Assembly (NCBI GenBank): GCA_038098605.1
Contig: JAZDUA010000585.1
Location: 50,001 to 114,000, forward strand
Reading direction: 5' to 3'
DNA: 64,000 bases
DNA from: Gryllus longicercus
Lineage: Eukaryota; Arthropoda; Insecta; Orthoptera; Gryllidae
Position 1 is the stretch's first letter; each line of letters starts with the position of its first letter. The translations under genes and the position numbers were made by a program. A model generated the notes under the pieces. It was not told where the DNA came from, searched no databases, and was given only the letters and a program-made list of their open reading frames with translations. This document shows positions 25,326 to 38,700 of this stretch, one piece after another.

Positions 25326-27724
25326 GAGTGAAAGGCATTGATGTCAGGAATGAAGCTGACCCATTGAATCTGTTCTTCCTTTAAATTTGCACTGTGTATG
25401 CAAATGAGCTTTTGCATGTAGCAACTAGTAATGACTGAGACCATTAGCAAGTTCCTTCTCAGTAGCTTGCATATAAGATAATTTTAAAAAAGCCAGTGGG
25501 CATAAGACAAGACAGGTCTCTTGCCAACTACAAGTGGCTGTATGAACTATTTCGCATGCAATATTGTGCATTAGTTGGTGATGAGGCCTTCAGAAATTGT
25601 TGCCTTTTATTTCAGGCTTCCAGAGCGTGGGCTCTGTACTTAGTGCAATGTTAATTTTAGTTGAATGCAGATCATGGCTGTGTGGTGAGTGTGCAATAAG
25701 TTGCCCTGCAGCCCAGCGGGGGTGGTGGGTGTTGAGGTGGGGGGAAGGCGCTTCTGTTGATGCTGAAGGGAAAGCAGGTGGCTGGTGGTAGCTTAAGGGA
25801 AGGCTGGAGGCAGCGAGTGTCATCTGCTGGCAGGCATTCCAAATGAAATAAAGCCCTAGACATGCTACAATGCTTGACTCACAATATTCATGGACAACTC
25901 AGCAGCACGCAGATGCAGCTGTGGTGTGTGTGTGGACCTTAAGGCAACAACAAAGCCCATGGGTCGCCCACAGTGATTGGCAAATTGATGAAGCTTAGCA
26001 GAAAAGTGGGAGAATGCAAGTGGCAGGGTTAGAGATAGGGAATTTCAAGATATTTAAAAAAATATATTAAAAAAATCAATATTAGGCAGAAGAAAACACT
26101 TGAGCCCAGCCGATCGATCTGATTTCTGCTTATCTCTTCAAGAAAGAAATTCCCATCTTCAAATTGGAGTTGGACCGGAAATGTGATGGGGAACCTACTC
26201 TCCAAAAAGTTCCGAGTTATTGGAGTTTGTTCCGAAATGATCTTGGGAGCAGTTTGACAAAAACAAGATCAGTAAGATTGATAAAATGTACAGTATATTG
26301 ATCAGGATAGTTAATGCAACATACAGGGTATGAGAAAAATTTGGAAACTTATTATAAGGTGCTTGCAGTTGTGTCAAATTGTATAAGGATTAAGTAAAGA
26401 AATAAGTAGATATAATTTTATAAAAAGAACATATTTCATCAATAATTTATTTTTTAAAACTTTTTTAAACAGCATTGATGCTGTGGTAGAATTCTTGGAT
26501 TGTTTATAGAAAGAATTACAAGCAAGGGTATAAAATCTAAGGATAGGTCTTGCAAACTAGGATGAAATGGAAATACACCTCAGATATGAAACAATACTCA
26601 AAACAAGTAACTAGTAGTAATCTTTTAAATTCTGATATAATTTTGGTTTTAAACCTTATCGGAGAGTCGTACACAATATAAAATGTAACAGAGACAACAG
26701 TAGCTTTCTTCAATTCCAGACAGCCCTAACAATACATTCATGAGAAAAGTCGAAGGACAGGCATATAATAAAATGAACTGTTCTAATACGAATCTGTGGA
26801 ATGTTACATTTGATCATCCTATTGTGCTAGACCTATTTAAGGAGAAATTAAAAAAAGAGGAGACTTGGAAAAGATTTTACTGAAACGATCAAGGATAGTG
26901 ATGTGCCATAAGAAGTGGTGCCATTTTGTGTAAAATGCATCGAAGTTATACAAGTGAGATGAGAGTGAAGGACCAGACCTATTCTTGCTGCGCGATGCCA
27001 CTGAGAGTTCCTCAGAACAAGTTGCCTCAGCACCGTCCTAGTAGATTTTTTGCTATATGACAAGTTTGTAAATTTTATATACAACTTAAGATCTCAGAAT
27101 ACAAGTTGGATATTTTGTAGATTGCTTTTATGTTTTAGATGTAACTTATTTTTTATTACAAATTTTATTTAAAGATCCAGTGTTTCTTCTATGTCTTCTT
27201 CCCTCATACACGACCTTGTTAGAATCCATAAGAGTTAATCTTGGGACCAAAAAATGAGATGTCTCAGCCAACTTTAACACCATGACCAGCTCCCACAAGA
27301 TCTGGTATTTCCAGAAGCAAAACAAAGAATACAGTATACACTGCATTAAGTCTACACACCCCTTCTTATTGTATGTATTACTACTATACAGGGATAGCAA
27401 ACAAACAGCCAAAGAATAAGCTGTTCAATGCATTAACAAGCAGTTGGCTGGAGAACTGCAGTTCATAGGTGGAGTTTATCACACAATCTGCTGTTACACC
27501 ACATCAAATAAATATACACTGGTGACTGGTCATTAGGTACTGAAAATGTACATGCACACTGGAAGGTACACTGCAGGTGCACAGTGCAATGTGTCCTGGC
27601 ACAGACAGAAGAGTCCAGATGCCTCTCAGCTGGGTGCAGAAGGCCAGTGCCCTGCCAGCCAAGCTGCGAGTGGGGCACGTACTCGAGCGCACCGTTCTTC
27701 AGCCAGTGCCAGTGCCCCGCGCCA
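25326..27724. other. Convergent intergenic region with 3' UTRs of G-alpha and Mkk4
   Basis: The G-alpha gene (+) and Mkk4 (-) converge here. An AATAAA on the plus strand at 25847-25852 may end the G-alpha transcript. TTTATT at 27152-27157 and 27164-27169 are candidate minus-strand polyadenylation signals for Mkk4. Open frames in this interval (for example 25590-25863, 27146-27412, 27463-27896) lack domains and overlap on both strands. I see no other gene. Confidence 0.45.
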
Positions 27725-30700
27725 TCAGGGCTGGTTGGTTGTGAACATTGGAGCACCATTGTTAGCCATGTTGTCCAGTATATTTTTAACATACTGGGCA
27801 ACATCTACAACTGCTTCATCACTGCGCCGAATAAAAGGATGTTCCAATAATTTGTTGTATTTGGGCCGTTGTGTTTCTTCCTTTATCAAACTGTAAAATA
27901 TTTGCCATAGAAAACAGCAAATCAATGTACACTTCTTCAACCTTGTACTCTATCTCCGTATATCATTCTTATAACTTACCAAGTATTTACAAAGTTGACA
28001 AAATCCATAGTAAAATGGTTTCCATTTTCATTAGGTGAAAGTCGTGGAGGGTCACCCTGCACCACTTGACAAAGCTGCTCAAAAACCGAGTTCCATTTAG
28101 GGTAAGGAAAACGCCCAGTTGCCACTTCCATCAGGGTGATTCCAAGTGACCAAACATCAGATCGAACATCATAACCACGAGCTCGCTGAGGATCAATTCT
28201 CTCTGGCTGAAATGCAAGGATTCTGTTAATATACATTAAAAATTAAGCTGATTAAGTCAGGAATCTTCATGAGTTACAGTTCATGGAAGAGGAGGGGTCT
28301 CTGCAGTAAGGAACCCAGACAGACTGAATTGCCTTGGAAATTGTTAATCTCTAAGCAACCAAAGTTGGCTTATATATATATAGACCCACCTGCACACACA
28401 AGAAATTTGGCAGAAATGAGTAAAATATTATTACACTGGACATTTCCAAAATTCAAAATAAACATTAAATCCCACTGCATTTCAGCTGCGGCAAAAATGT
28501 ACTCGACATACCAGAAAAGGAATATTTTGCAGTATGAAGCCAGTGATGTTCAACTGTCTCCAAATCTGCCAAAAGTCTTCACTGTGTCAATTCTATATGT
28601 GAATGTAATTTTTATTTATTCAAATTTATTTAATCATACATCACTATTATTACAGTTATTATACAGTTAAAGCAAGAAAATTAGCAATACGCAATTAGCA
28701 ATATATAACTTACTGCCATGTATGGTCGGCAACCAGCATCCCGTGTCCGAGCAATTGAGTCTACCAATTGGCCTGATATGCCAAAATCACACAATTTAAT
28801 GTTGCCTCGTTTATCAAGCAAAATGTTACTGGGCTTCACATCACGATGGATAATCATCAATTGTTCCTTCAGGTAGTTGAGTGCCTTAACAGTCTAAACA
28901 AAAAAAGTTACCATATTTTTCTTAAAAAAAAAAAAGAGAGAGAGAGAGAGAGAGACAAATAACTCTTAACTAAGAGATTGATACCAAGAAGTGGAAGCAT
29001 GAGTGCAGTTGTCATATGACCAGCAGCTTGGGGCAGTTGATCCTCATTTCAAACAAATAAGTACCTCCTCCGCCAATTCATAATCAGAATTAATTTCTTC
29101 ATGCAACAGAAATAACTTACAGCGTTCAATTTAGATTGAAGATGAATTCATTTTTAATTTCCTTTGAATGAAAATAAAAAATCTGGGCTCCAATGAAGTT
29201 GGGCCGGTGGGAAAGTTGCCTCAGTTTACTAAAATCTTTTGAAAGTGAGCAAAAATTATACTTACTGCTACAGTAATTTTTCCTATGATTTTTTCTGGAA
29301 TTCGCTGCCTTAATTTTTCATAAATAAACTTGTAAAACTTATCCAAAGATGTGTCCATGAGCTCCATGCAAATCCAACAATCACCCTGAAAAATAATTTC
29401 ACAATTTCTAGTTATAAGCTCGATAACTTTGTAGAAAAATTACCTCACAAACAAACTTCAACTTGATAAACATTGGTAAGCTGAAATGAAACAAAATAAA
29501 ATTGTCTTTGGGTTACAGGTTGAGCACAGGCCTTTCATTTGCTATTTACATGCAAAGTGTTGCTATAAATATGAACAATACTGCCAAGATATGTTTTATT
29601 AATTTCATCTTCCACTTATTAATATTTCACAATATAGTCAGCATAAAATATCTGTTAACACAGAAATTTTATTAATACCCTTACTTAATACATTATGCAT
29701 AATATTGCACTCTCACATTGTACGGCGTACTGCGTTACTGCTCCCTTTTTCCCTTTACAATTTTTTGATTCACATCCGAAGCATCTTTGCAAATGAAGTG
29801 TCATTAGAAAAAATTCTCAAGCATTTGTTGATATTAAAACCCATTTTTCAAGAGCGCCTCTCTCATCCTTCTGCTGGGCCCATGACTCATGTTCTTCAGA
29901 GCATGATCAACCAAAGGAGGCTACTCAGGACTTTATTATTTTTGGAGGTTTAGCTCTTTTTGGAACCCCTCTAATGATAAGTGTACTGAGAAATGTAGAA
30001 ACTTGAATTCTATAAGGAATTGAACTGGCCTTTTGATATTCTATGTGCCTTAATCAACTATATAAAGCCATCATGTTTGTTAATAAATCCTTAGAAATAC
30101 TGTGCACAGAATTATGCTTACATAATGTAACATTAATTTCAGTGCCCGTCTTAACAAAGTGTACTATGTTCACAGGGTTACAGCTAAAACATAGTCACAT
30201 ATTTTATGCAAGCTGCACTCATTCAGCTCATTGATCCCGTTTCAAATGAGTACACTCGTATCTCAAAAGTTTGTACAAGTGTAGTTTCAGTTGGCATACA
30301 CAACTTAGTTTTTAACTTCATATTCCCAGAACATTTATTAATGTTATGGTTATTTTTCAATTATCTGGATAATTTAATTATGTAGCTATTATTTAAAATT
30401 ATTTTCTTTATGTTTTGTAGGTTTATTTGTTCGTTTTAAATGCTAGCTATGTGTACTTCGACATTCTTAAATTTTCGTCAAGCGAAAAAAATATTTTTAT
30501 TATTTCAAGACGGCACATACATTCAGTGCTTGAAATGACAGGAGCGATACTTTGATGAGAAGCCAACTGTATTTCTTTATGAATTGTGGTTCTCAAGTCC
30601 AACAGTGGAAAATACAAATTATTTTTTGTGCACGGTACGACTTCTTTGGTCAAGCAAACCAGTAATCTTAGTTGCTCCTTAAGGAATCCCACTTGGCATA

Positions 30701-33700
30701 TTAATGCAAAAATAAATAATATAATTTTGTTCTCCCTAATCATTCGAATCACAGGCTATATGATAAAAAGGTTACAAAGAGTTTGTCCACCCTATAGTGT
30801 TGGCCCCACAAGTAGGCAGTTTTGTTAACAGAAAACTCATACAGATCAAGGTGTTTTGATCATAGTTGTTGTATTCTTTGTATTAGTTTTGTGTGTCTTA
30901 GTTCTCCATCACAGAGCAATTGCATTTTCTTTTCTGAATATATCTCTACTGCAGATTAAAACAACTTGTGGCACCCAATATGTATTACCTCCTTTATAAA
31001 TAGTCCTTTCTTGTAATACCTGGCAAAATTGGATGAAGAACATCTCACAGTTGACTAATGTTTCTCTGACAATATCTGTACAAAGTATCAGCACATTGTA
31101 CAAAGTATCAGCTCTGACATTGAGGTTGGGTCACAAAGCAAAGGGTTACCCTGTAATACAGCTTTTTCAAATAACTTACTTCTTTAAACAGAGCCCCATA
31201 GAATTGCACTATATAAGGACACTCATTAGACTTCATCACCACTTCCAGGTCCATCAGCAATTGCTTCTGCTCTTTTTCATCTACAGTGGACCGGATTCGC
31301 TGAAACATACACGCATTCGCGACTGTAGTATCATTTTGAATTTATTGCTAGAAAATAAATATCAGCAAACAAATAAGAATATTGGAAATAAATTTGTCGT
31401 TTCACAGTAATTTTTTGGAATTGCAATCCACAAATGCAATGAGAAAATATAAAATCTGATACTTGTTCATAGTATTTTCATTTCAGTATTTGAGACCAAA
31501 ACATTGTGTACCTTCACAGCCATGACAGTATTGCTGCGTCGATGGACCATCTTATTAACAGTACCAAATGCTCCACGGCCAATTTCTCCAAGATCTTGAA
31601 GGTCATCTGATGTAAAATCATATACCTGAACATAAAAGTCTCAATATTCATGATTTCATACTATACTTTGCAGCCCAGAAAACACAAATTCAAACCCCAA
31701 AACGAATCCATTACAAACCTGTTTTAAGTTTAAAAGTATTTGGTTTTAATGCAGAAAGAGTTGTGAAGAAGAATTAGGACCCCAAACCTAATTATTACAT
31801 GTACAATTTTGTTTCAGAATTTTTTACACACTTGTGATATACAGTTCCTTTCCCTAATTTCCTTTCCTTTAATTGCAAATTTCATCAAATAGTTCAAACT
31901 CTGTCAATTCTTTAATTTTTTTTTTATCTTGCTTGTGACCCAAGGGTCCCAAAATTCCTGCTTGCCTAAGCAATGCAGCTTACACAGTGCCTACAGAGCC
32001 CTTACATTACTTTCCTAGAACTCATTCCCAGGGGGCTTTATAAACTTTGCAGAGTATGTGTACACTAAACAAAGTAGGAATGAACAATATGATTCAGATG
32101 ATAATATTATTCAAGTGATGATACTGTGACACTTTCCACAAGACTTCAATATCAAAAATGTAATACAGTAATGGCAATTTAAAGAACAAGAATCAGAAAC
32201 TGATGTACAAGAAGGGAAACAAATATGTTGCAAAATGTGAACTATAAAGCATCCTGTGAATCTTAAAAATTCAAGAAAATAATATGCAAATCACATTAAT
32301 GGATTGTCAAGAAATTATGTAATAATTATTAATGACAGAAATACACAAACATTGTCAAATCAAGTGTCTCGTAATGGAGATTTCCAATGTATATATTTTT
32401 GACATTAAGTGGCTGAAAATAAGTCAACAATATTACATGTGAAAATCTATGACAAATTTGTTGTTCAAAACCTCTTTGCAACAAAACTGAGTTTCCAATC
32501 CTTTTCCTTCCACACAACCAATTACATTTGTCAGAAGGATGCAACTTCTTTCAGGTTAAACATGGGATTCAATTAGCAACTTGAAAAGAAAATCTTTAAA
32601 AACTCTACTACTAAAATTATTATTATAATTATAATTAAAGGGATTATCGTTTCTGTACTGTGCAGTAAAAAAAATATGTAGTTGGGGCATTCCTCCAGAC
32701 CTTAAATTAAGAATCTGAAACATATCTAATAAATTTACATAGTGCAGGGCTTGATTTCAGGCAGAACACAAAGATTGGTGTTCCGATACCACGAGAATAA
32801 TCTTTAATTTTACGAAAAAACATTTTTCTCTGTTAAATAAATAAGTAATTTGGGGTGTGTTCCAGGACATAAAATTTTATATATAAAACATGCCATAGAC
32901 ATGTATTCCTTATGTAAAGCTTTTATACCACACCTCATCACATGATTAGTAGCAAGCTAGGGGAATACTTATGTCCTGTGTTCTCATGAGAATAAAACCT
33001 GGCAGGCAGTGAGCATTTAGTTTTTTTAGCAGTAAGATAATAGTGTCAAAAATTAATGTCAAAAAAATGACTGCACAATGAAATTTTTTCAGCTCTACTC
33101 GAGGATTTCAGAACTCTCCATACATTTGATCAATGGAAATAAATTATCACAGTTTGACAAATTTCAATTTTTATAACATATTAACAAAAGGACTTGTAGT
33201 TATGTGGATGATCCAATATTGGTGCATAACAATTTTGCTCATAATAGACAGGACCAATTTTTTTCAATCTTTGTAAATTCAGAGGTTTTCATAAAAATCA
33301 GACTTTTACTGTACATGTAAGCCATCCGACCTCTTTTGAAAGGAGAAATTGAAAGAAAAAATTTGGACTTACAATATTTCGAAAATGTAGTATGAACTTT
33401 ATATCAAGTCTCTTTAAAATTTTAAGATTCCTTTCAAAATTACAGCATGTTCAGCCAGATCAAAGGCGGAAAAAAACTTAATACCGTCCCTTTTTGGCAC
33501 TAGTGTTGTTCATGGAGAGGAAGCCAGATGTGACATGCTGGACCAATTAAGTGGCACAAGTTACAACAGTGAACCATTGCAGGAACAGGTTAAAGTTTAG
33601 TATACGGTACACCCATAGAGAAGCGTGGCGGCGGGGCTTAAGCCCTAAATACTGTACATGCTCTAATAGAAATGAGTAAAACTTACGAATAGGAGATGTT

Positions 33701-35202
33701 CATGGTTCGCCCTTCATATGCTTTGGCCCCGCCGCATTGTAACGCCAATTTACTTTCATAGGCAAGTTTTCTCGCTTCGCTCACCCAGATCCAAGTCACA
33801 GCGAGGCTCGGGCCTTCGGCCCTCACGTTCACTATAAACACCCTTGAGTCTATCCAACGCATAATTACCAATTCACTTTTATAAGACATCACTTTTCAAG
33901 AAAGCCTCCAGAATTCCAACTGCCTAGTTAAGGCCAGAAGGGCGCAAAGTGCCGGTTTAAACGACTTCCTTAGGGTAGACTGTATACTACATTTCAGCCT
34001 AGGAACAACAAGGGGCACTTGTACTTTTCATATTTGTTAAAGGTAATTTATACCTTTAACAAATACGAAATGTAAAAGTGAGATAAGTATGCATACTTTA
34101 AAAATAATTAAAATTTTCAAAGGTAAAATAATTATTCAAAAACACTGCCTGAATGAACCAAACATTCACTGACTATTCCACGGTGTACAAATTCTCTGAT
34201 GTTCCCAGGTCTGTTAATTTTGCTAGCTTTCTAGTCTTTGGCAGTAGTATGACTAAAATTGCCCCAAAAATTACAAAATAGTTGTGTGAAAGTGTTGTAT
34301 GTATAATTGTCAAAAAAGTATCTTGTATTTGAATACAATTTTTAAATACTGTTTGTATCTAAGTAGTAATACATAAAATGCATTCCAAATACAACCTACC
34401 AATTCTGGAGACACCTTTAGTTTTCCTGTTGATTGTCCAAAAGCAAACCTATCCCTAAAACAATTAAATGTCATTAAGTTATACCTTTTAGAGGGAATAA
34501 GTACAAAATGATGTAGATTATTCCAACTTACCTTGTTTTTTCAGCTTCCTCGTAGGGGTAAGCTCTGCGCTGGGTTGGAATTCGCGTTCTGGAAGGACTG
34601 CTGCTAAATCTATCTTCTGCTGTGTACCTGATTCCAAATATACATTCAATACTTCGTGCACAACCGTAAGCTACATTAGGGGAATATGACAAACATAACA
34701 TTACTCACACGAAAGGTTGAATGGGATGAGTAGATGGCCCACCAAGTGGAAATCCACTAGGCGTCGAACCAAAACTCAGCTTCAAAGCTCTTCGCTTCTC
34801 CGCTGCAACAGGCAACGTGAACTCCACTGAATTTGTTACTAGAGGTTGGTTGTAAAGAGAACCTTCATGGGGCATAATAGAAAACAGTGATTATTGAAGT
34901 AGCCAAATCTGTTACATTCGCCAACATTCTACGTATAAGAGTAAAATTGTGGAGTTTTGAGAGCTGTCACAGCTACGACACGTATTTACTAAGATGTTTA
35001 CAATAATACGTAAGGTAGATAACCTCTATGATCACTATTGATTAATTCGCAAAGAGTCGAACAAGTCACTTCTGGCTCAAGCAAATAGCATGTAAAGGCA
35101 TTTACGCCAATAGATGCTGTAAGACTTATCCCTACATTTCGTTAATATTTAAAACACACCTTGATTAATATGATTTGATGGATTTCCTTGGTGTTCCGCC
35201 AT
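27725..35202 (-). CDS. Mkk4: Dual-specificity MAP kinase kinase 4 (JNK pathway), complete, 10 exons
   Basis: Exons, 5' to 3': 35202-35160, 34862-34709, 34627-34532, 34454-34400, 31625-31512, 31299-31180, 29385-29266, 28893-28714, 28206-27980, 27890-27725. They join in phase to 424 aa. Mkk4 phosphorylates Thr and Tyr of JNK (and p38) in the cytoplasmic stress cascade. The N-terminus holds a basic-hydrophobic MAPK docking site, KRRALKLSF. The kinase domain shows the Gly loop GRGAFGTV, the lysine in MAVK, HRDVKPSN, DFGISGQLVDSIART (Ser and Thr at the MKK4 activation sites) and GYDVRSDVWSLGI. The C-terminal YVKNILDNM region fits the DVD docking site for upstream MAP3Ks. The match to vertebrate MKK4 is close along the whole kinase domain, so the identity is firm. 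The start MAEHQGNPS lies in a short separate first exon. Confidence 0.95.
28931..28957. repeat. (AG)n microsatellite
   Basis: A poly-A run leads into about ten AG dinucleotides inside the Mkk4 intron between the exons at 28714 and 29266. Confidence 0.85.
31626..34399 (-). other. Large Mkk4 intron
   Basis: This 2.8-kb intron has good splice borders on the minus strand. It is AT-rich with one GC-rich patch at about 33590-33960 that looks inserted. I see no nested gene. Confidence 0.6.
33590..33960. repeat. GC-rich inserted patch with a short hairpin
   Basis: Compositionally unlike the surrounding AT-rich intron. It contains 'ctcgcttcgctcacc' and the hairpin gggcc-ttc-ggccc at 33810-33822. The pattern looks like a dispersed repeat or MITE, but terminal repeats could not be fixed. 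Confidence 0.3.
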
Positions 35203-35732
35203 TTTGAAATTTTTGTTTCACTTTGTGTATAAAAATACAGATGTATTTTCTACCACGAACGACACCTTGTCAGGGCCTTTAAATAACATGAATTGCCCTA
35301 AAAGCGCAATATAAAACATTGGGTTTACTTTTGAAACATTCGCGGCACTTTTCATTAGCCACACACCGAAGTTACCATACAGTTCTCCATACTACAAGTC
35401 ACACATTCTTTGACAAAACCTCCCCTCTTCTGAAAGTCCACTTTTTGTTTACTGTAGATTACATTAGTCTGTGAGGTTGTTTCCACGCACTTAATCCTTA
35501 TACTTTAGAAGTTCTTGACAAGTATATTGTTTGGACCACGATTCACTGCAGAACACATCCGTAAACAGACTTTGTACCATTTTGCAATGCACCAATGAAG
35601 TGGTTTATCTTTTCTTGGCATACACTGGCAGAGTGGCGAGGATCTGCGACATGATCTGCGATCTGGTGGTGCTGGTGCCGTGATGGCAGAATAGTGGATT
35701 ATTTGCTGAGACTGGGCGCAAATAGTGTCACA
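35203..35732. promoter_or_regulatory. Divergent promoter region between Mkk4 and mRpS7
   Basis: Only 530 bp separate the Mkk4 Met (minus, 35202) from the mRpS7 Met (plus, 35733), so both transcripts must start here or overlap. A direct repeat of 'gatctgcga' occurs at about 35640-35663. No TATA box is evident. A three-codon upstream ORF (ATG GCA GAA TAG) starts at about 35682 on the plus strand and would be in the mRpS7 leader if transcription begins upstream of it. Confidence 0.6.
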
Positions 35733-38700
35733 ATGACGGTTTTGGGTGTAATTAGGCTAAGTGTATTAACTGTTCCAAGAAATGTCTCATTATATCGAAG
35801 GTACTTAGTTGAATATAGTTACAAATTGAATTGAATCCATTCATATAAAAAAATTCTGTACTATACTAACCTATATCTCATAACCACTACTATCATGTCC
35901 TTAAAAGTGCCGGAGGGGAAGAAGCGAGTAGATGTGGAATGTATTTACTCAATCTATTTTTTTTTTTTTTTTTCAGGGGGAATGAAGAGTTTTTACATAA
36001 AACGTACTCTTCGTACGGTCCGCATTATGTAAAACCTCATGTTACTACAGAGAAACGGAAAGAACTAATTGAGAGTGGAGAGGCTGAAACACTTAAACTT
36101 ATCCCTATAAAAGCAGCGCTGAATTATGAAACCTGTTCAGTATTTCATGACGAATTAACGAGGTACCTATTTACGCGATTCATCAGTTATATCAAATATA
36201 TATTTGCATATCAAAATGTTATGTGCTCACTGAAATAACTGTGTCATTACATTTGTTTTAGGAAATTCACTAATCATGTGATGAGGTGTGGTAAAAAAGC
36301 TTTAGCCCGGGAATTAATAGAAAAGGTACTGGAAAGAGTTTAAATGAACTTGAGACAATCTCAAATATTACTGCGTTAGAAAATGCAAATCGAATATATT
36401 TTATGCACAAGTTTCCTTGAGCCCCACAACCCACCTCCACTCCTTTACCAAAATTAACTGCAGTAAATGATTGGAGAAGCAAGGCACAGGAGAGAGATAC
36501 ATGGACCATAGATTAAGAAGGCCCAAGTTCGCTTATGGACTGTTGTGCCCTAAAAAGAAGAAGAAGAATAAAAGATAGCATCAAGCGTTCTTGACATAAT
36601 TTGATGATAATTTTTGCTCCCATGCAATTGAAACTATTTGGAATCAAAGAAAGAGTTAAAGATTTGATAAAATTGTATTTCTGTCAAAATAAACAAACCT
36701 CCCACTCCTCTTACATCGAAAAAAATGAGCACTCAAGGAAACTTGTGGATTTTAACACCTGTAATATACTTAAACATTTTATAAACTAATTATTTGTAAG
36801 GTTTTTTTTGTAATTTCCTTGACAAGACAAGCATATTCAGATGATTTCTTTAAAATCTATGTACTTAAAAAATGCATGTAGATAAATGTATAAGCATTCA
36901 TTTAGAAAAAAGTCTAAACTTTCTACTCAACTAAATTTCGTTAATTTTTTAAATGAAAGAGAGTGGGCCCTAGTTGTGTTATCACATGCTCTGTTTATAC
37001 TAACCCATTTTTGTGTATAGACACTAAATTTTCATATCTTAAAATGAATTCAAAGAGTGTTTATTTGCCATCATTTATTCATTACACTGTTTTCTAGACC
37101 AACCACATCTGTGTAATGTTAGTCATTTTGTTGTGCAAGTTTGCGATTGAATCATATTTCAGAAACCTGTGAAATGCCATGCCAAAAACATGTGAAATGC
37201 CAAATTTCTCATTGCGAGAAAACTGAAAATAAAGCTCCCAATTTTACAGATATCAATATATTTTTTTATTGAAGAAGTTGATAAATAAATATTTTTCATA
37301 TAAATATGCACTAAAAGATGTCTTATCGTCCTGGAACTATAATCCGTCAATAAAGCGTGTTTTATATTTAGGCGTTAGATGGGTTTCTGAAATAAACGAT
37401 TCAATTGATCTGTCAAAGGTAGTTGATATTTTGTTGGTTTTTAATGCTAAGATGAAAGTGAGATTTTTAAATGCAAATATTAGTGAATTTATATAAAGTC
37501 TAGTTGTCACATTTTTACAAAAATAATGAGTGATTATAATTATATGTTATACATTAGTTTTTCAAGTTGCTTGATGGATAGCTGCTGTCGTGTAAAGATC
37601 TTAGTAAACATGTCACATTTTATTTTCGAAAACAAGTTTAAATCTCATAGTTAATCTATTGATCCAGAGTTTGTAAATTTCTCTTTATTTCATTAATATC
37701 AGAGAAAATGTTTGGAACAAGAAACAAAATTTTCAGGGTTTTCAGTTTTCTATATAGTTAATATGTAAAACTGCAGCTGTTACGTTTGTGCTATGAAATT
37801 GCAAGAATTCTGCTAGTACGATTTAATTTTCAATATATCTTTGAAATTTTTAATTTGTAATTATCTTTCATAATTCAAATTCATGTAGTTAGTTGTGCTA
37901 AAGGTTAATTTTCAATGTAAAAATTCAAAAGTTTTATTTGATAATGATATAATTTTTAACAATGCAGACATTTGAAAAAATAAAACGTATCCAACTCGAA
38001 AAATACCATAAAACTCCAGAAGATCAAAAGGAAAGCATAATCAAAGACCCAGTGAAAATTCTTCATGATGCAATTTCTAACAGTAAGCCATTGTTGGAAC
38101 TTACACCTGTCAAAAGAGGTGGTGTGCGCTATCAGGTAAGGAATATATTTTATTTAACATTTAATGTTATGCATTGTATTCCTATACTGTGTATTATGGC
38201 AGTCAAGGTTTTATTTATTAGTAATATGTGAAAATTAAAGATTGTGAAAACGTAGGCGAAAATTACTGATTATTAGCAAAAATATCAGATGTAATTTAAA
38301 AAAAAAAATTACTTTTAATACTCATTAATTGAATATATATATATAAATACACACACGCACACGCGCGCGCCCACACACACACGCACACGCGCGCCCACAC
38401 ACGCACGCACGCGCGCGCACACACACACGCACGCACACACACACACCTCTCCTTATATCTAATGAAAAGAAGCCCTTTTTATTTACATTATGCCATTACT
38501 CCCAATTTAAAAAAAATAATGTTCTATTTAATTTTAATGTAAAGAACAATATGCATTAAGATTATTGTGTTACATGGTGGATATATGTAATGTAGTAACA
38601 AACGAAAGATCATTTGGCTAAATTAATGCTTGTTTATACATGTACAATTAACAGTTGTTTAAACATATTCATAAATATTTGGGAGTTTCCTCCTCTTTAT

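Noticed and set aside
33590..33960. Bacterial-looking GC-rich patch as possible horizontal transfer
   Set aside because: No coding frame with homology; short hairpins and a location within an intron fit a dispersed repeat better.
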